NCBI GenBank assembly: GCA_910584115.1
Contig: CAJTYN010000148.1
Coordinates: forward strand, 1-7,653
Length of the DNA: 7,653 nucleotides
Reading direction: 5' to 3'
Origin: an uncultured Lachnospiraceae bacterium
GTDB lineage: Bacteria; Bacillota; Clostridia; Lachnospirales; Lachnospiraceae
Of the stretch, positions 5,607 to 7,653 are shown piece after piece. Position numbers and translations under genes: made by a program. Each line of letters begins with the position of its first letter. Position 1 is the stretch's first letter. Under the pieces are notes generated by a model. That model was not told the origin of the DNA and did not search any database. It worked only from the letters and a program-made list of their open reading frames with translations.

Positions 5607-6544
5607 CATGCCTCCCGATCCTCTCCTATGTTGACAGTCTCCCGTATGATGTACTGGGGCGTGTGGTTTAGGGTCAGGAGCACTTTGCCCAGGTACTCCC
5701 CGATGATCCCCAGCACCATCAGGACCAGCCCGAAAAAGACCACCATGACGCAGATGGTCGACGACCAGCCCACCGGGATATCCGGCGACAGCAGTTTTTT
5801 CACCACGATCACGATGGCGGCGATGAATCCTCCGAACGCCGAGAGCATCCCCAGCACCGAGGAGATCCGCAGGGGGATGACTGAGTAGTTCCAGTAGGCC
5901 AGCCACAGGCGCACCAGTTTGCGCAGGGTGTAGTTGGACGTCCCCACCTCGCGTTTGAAATGTTCCACGGTCACATTCCCGATGTTATGGGTAGTTCGGT
6001 AGAAGATCCCATCGATGTAGGGATTGTAACTGGTGTATTTGACCACTTCGCTGCGCACCGCCTGGGTGATGATCCAGAAATTGCTGGAGCAGATCTCCTT
6101 TGGCCGACCCAGGAGGATCCGGGAGGACACCTCGTTGAGCTTGCTGGAGAGATTCTTCAGCGGGGAGTTTTTTTTGTGGGGGTAGACGCCGTAGACCAGA
6201 TCGTATCCTTCTTCGATCTTGTTGATCAGCTTGAAGATCTGGGAGGGATGGGTCTGCATATCGTCGTCCATCCCCAGGATATAATCCCCTTTCGCATAGG
6301 CCAGGGCCGCCATCAGGGCGTTGTGCTGTCCGAAATTGCGCAGAAGATCGATCCCTCTCACATTTTCCCGGTCCCGGGCCAGGCGGCGGATCACGCCGAA
6401 GGTCCCGTCCCTGGAGTGGTCGTTGACCAGGATGAACTCACAGGTATAGCCCGGATTCTTTTCAAATTCCTCTGCCACCAGGCCGACGACTTTTTCGATC
6501 GTCGCCTGGGAATTGTAGCAGGGGATGACTATCGATACGAACAT
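5606..6544 (-). CDS. Polyprenyl-phosphate glycosyltransferase, GT2 family (ArnC/GtrB/DPM1-like), membrane-anchored
   Basis: 312 residues. The N-terminal GT-A domain has VSIVIPCYN (3-11), FILVNDHSRDGT (37-48), LLRNFGQHNALMAAL (67-81) and the DxD metal site in GMDDDMQ (91-97). A REVGTSNYTLRKLVRLW segment follows. Two membrane helices lie at about 226-255 and 262-290 and a short cytoplasmic tail ends the protein. This is the architecture of ArnC, GtrB and dolichol-phosphate mannose synthases, which transfer a sugar from a nucleotide donor to undecaprenyl phosphate at the inner face of the membrane. The ATG (6544) overlaps the upstream stop by one base (TAATG), with AAGGGGG about 9-10 bases before it. 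The donor is not determinable. WecE in the convergent gene makes dTDP-Fuc4N a candidate. The flippase pair downstream in the operon would act next. Confidence 0.92.
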   Translation of the reverse strand: MFVSIVIPCYNSQATIEKVVGLVAEEFEKNPGYTCEFILVNDHSRDGTFGVIRRLARDRENVRGIDLLRNFGQHNALMAALAYAKGDYILGMDDDMQTHPSQIFKLINKIEEGYDLVYGVYPHKKNSPLKNLSSKLNEVSSRILLGRPKEICSSNFWIITQAVRSEVVKYTSYNPYIDGIFYRTTHNIGNVTVEHFKREVGTSNYTLRKLVRLWLAYWNYSVIPLRISSVLGMLSAFGGFIAAIVIVVKKLLSPDIPVGWSSTICVMVVFFGLVLMVLGIIGEYLGKVLLTLNHTPQYIIRETVNIGEDREA

Positions 6545-7506
6545 TATCTCGCACCCCCTTTTGCCTCATCCGTGAGAAAGTCGTAAAAGAGCGGCGCGCC
6601 TCCGGTATGCAAAAAGAGGATATCCGCGCCTTCGATCTTGTGTTCCTCAAGATACTGCTCCATCCCCCAGAAGGCTTTTCCCGTATATGTGGGATCCAAT
6701 GGGAGGGAATTTATGACAAATTGGCGGCGGATGCAGTCTGTCACCCGCCCGTCGTATCGCCCGTAGCCGCCCAGCAGATAGCCGTCCTCCAGATGGATCC
6801 GCCGCGCCAGATCCTCCGGCTCCGGGATCTTACACCCTTTCAGATACTGCTTTAGAGCGCGTCCGATGATCCGGCTCCCCCGCTCCCGCTCTCTGGAAAC
6901 GGAGATCCCGATGATCTTCTTGTCCTTCCTCGCCAGAAGATCCCCCGCGATCAGACCGCTCTGGGTGGCACCGGTACCGGAAGCCGTGAAGATATAGTCA
7001 AAAGAGACGCCCAGATGCTCTTCCTGTTCCACGATCTCCTGGTACGCGTCCGCGTAAGCCTGTACGGGAACGCCCTCCCGGCCCTCCCCGGATTTATCTC
7101 CATAGATGTAATAAGGCTTTTTCCCTTCGCTCTCCAGCCGCGCAAGGAGCGCTTCCACGCCCTGGGCGACGGCATCCTTTCGGCAGGGGATGACCTCTGT
7201 CCGCAGCCATGTCATCAGTCGGCTGTTGCTGGACGGGCGCGCCGATCCATCCACGTTCGTACAGAGCATGTAGCAGGGGATCTGCTCCTGGCAGCAGATA
7301 TTTCCCAGCACCCTGCACAGATTTGAACGGCTGTCCCCGTAGATCACCATGCAGTCGCTCCCCGTCCGGCGCATGTCCCTGTAAAACTCCCAGCCGATGC
7401 GCACTTTATTTCCGCCCAGTGAAAAAGGGAGCAGATCGTCCCTCTTTACATAGAGACGGTTGCCCCTTCCCGCTGTGCATCGTATCTCATATAATGGTGT
7501 GTGCAT
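6544..7506 (-). CDS. Fold-type II PLP enzyme, D-cysteine desulfhydrase/ACC deaminase family
   Basis: 320 residues. Family marks are LYVKRDDLLPFSLGGNKVR (18-36) with K34 as the predicted PLP lysine, GDSRSN (57-62) in the place of the usual GG.QSN carboxylate-binding loop, FTASGTGATQSGL for the PLP phosphate, DPTYTGKAF, and a C-terminal TGGAPLF (301-307). Relatives deaminate or desulfhydrate D-cysteine, other D-amino acids or ACC, giving 2-oxoacids and ammonia. The changed loop suggests a different substrate. It is the first gene of the operon. ATG 7506 has AAAGG 7 bases upstream and a promoter at 7554-7582, and its stop overlaps the glycosyltransferase start. Co-expression with an ATP-grasp ligase suggests it makes, removes or racemises the amino acid that the ligase uses, or supplies a 2-oxoacid. 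Family sure, reaction not. Confidence 0.88.
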   Translation of the reverse strand: MHTPLYEIRCTAGRGNRLYVKRDDLLPFSLGGNKVRIGWEFYRDMRRTGSDCMVIYGDSRSNLCRVLGNICCQEQIPCYMLCTNVDGSARPSSNSRLMTWLRTEVIPCRKDAVAQGVEALLARLESEGKKPYYIYGDKSGEGREGVPVQAYADAYQEIVEQEEHLGVSFDYIFTASGTGATQSGLIAGDLLARKDKKIIGISVSRERERGSRIIGRALKQYLKGCKIPEPEDLARRIHLEDGYLLGGYGRYDGRVTDCIRRQFVINSLPLDPTYTGKAFWGMEQYLEEHKIEGADILFLHTGGAPLFYDFLTDEAKGGAR

Positions 7507-7553
7507 ATCCGTGCCTTTCTCTTTGTGTATCCCGGACTTTTGTATCGTTTCTG

Positions 7554-7582
7554 ATTATATTCTATTTCAGGTGCGAACGCAA
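7554..7582 (-). promoter_or_regulatory. Probable sigma-A promoter of the five-gene operon
   Basis: On the minus strand TTGCGT (7582-7577), 17 bases, then TATAAT (7559-7554). Transcription would start near 7547 and leave a leader of about 40 bases ending in the AAAGG ribosome binding site of the PLP-enzyme gene. No other promoter or terminator is seen within the operon, whose genes all overlap. Confidence 0.65.
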
Positions 7583-7600
7583 GTATTACTTTGAAAGTCC

Positions 7601-7617
7601 GCCGCCGAGTAGGCGGC
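7601..7617. repeat. GC-rich stem-loop GCCGCC-gagta-GGCGGC upstream of the operon promoter
   Basis: Two perfect 6-bp arms surround a 5-base loop. On the minus strand it is followed only by GGACTTT, a poor T-tract, so it could be a weak terminator of a gene beyond the right edge or a regulatory site just upstream of the -35 element. Confidence 0.45.
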
Positions 7618-7653
7618 ATGTATTCAGGGATGCCCAATGCGCCCGCCAGACTT

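Noticed and set aside
7595..7653. AAGTC (7595-7599) and GACTT (7649-7653) as arms of an inverted repeat at the right edge
   Set aside because: Only five bases match and the sequence stops there, so chance cannot be excluded.
1..7653. CRISPR array, tRNA or rRNA genes
   Set aside because: No regularly spaced direct repeats of CRISPR length and no recognisable tRNA or rRNA segments were seen on either strand by eye.

Overview
The window looks like chromosomal DNA from a gut-type Clostridia (Lachnospiraceae-like) bacterium. The evidence is a secreted GH25 lysozyme with choline-binding-type wall repeats, an Rpn-family nuclease remnant, consensus sigma-A promoters (TTGACC/TATAAT, TTGATT/TATAAT), GGGGAGG-type ribosome binding sites and ATGA/TAATG gene overlaps. 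The genus cannot be fixed from this sequence.

Layout. Bases 1-578 (minus) hold the body of an Rpn-family PD-(D/E)XK nuclease/putative transposase that has lost its 5' end and runs off the left edge. Bases 579-883 have no convincing gene but contain an 11-bp-period triple repeat (736-768) and a perfect 9-bp palindrome (801-821). A strong rho-independent terminator (884-923, minus) closes the GH25 lysozyme gene (931-2361, minus). A compact divergent control region (2454-2520) drives the lysozyme leftward and a WecE-type sugar aminotransferase (2528-3655, plus) rightward. The wecE promoter lies so close to its ATG that the mRNA should be leaderless. Converging on wecE is a tightly overlapping five-gene minus-strand operon, in transcription order: a fold-type II PLP enzyme (D-cysteine desulfhydrase/ACC deaminase family, 7506-6544), an ArnC/GtrB-type polyprenyl-phosphate glycosyltransferase (6544-5606), an ATP-grasp ligase (5606-4374), and two four-helix EamA/SMR-type membrane proteins (4377-3997 and 4004-3663). 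Its promoter is at 7554-7582.

How the genes may work together (inference). The set resembles the logic of the Gram-negative Arn (L-Ara4N) lipid-carrier pathway. A DegT-family aminotransferase makes a nucleotide-activated 4-amino sugar, here predicted to be dTDP-Fuc4N. An ArnC-like enzyme loads a sugar onto undecaprenyl phosphate, and a paired small transporter of the ArnE/ArnF kind flips it outward. The unusual additions are the ATP-grasp ligase and the PLP amino-acid enzyme, which suggest that an amino acid or other carboxylate is attached to the amino sugar or its acceptor. A final outer-face transferase and the dTDP-sugar precursor genes are not in the window. This cassette is the best candidate for an undescribed envelope-modification system.
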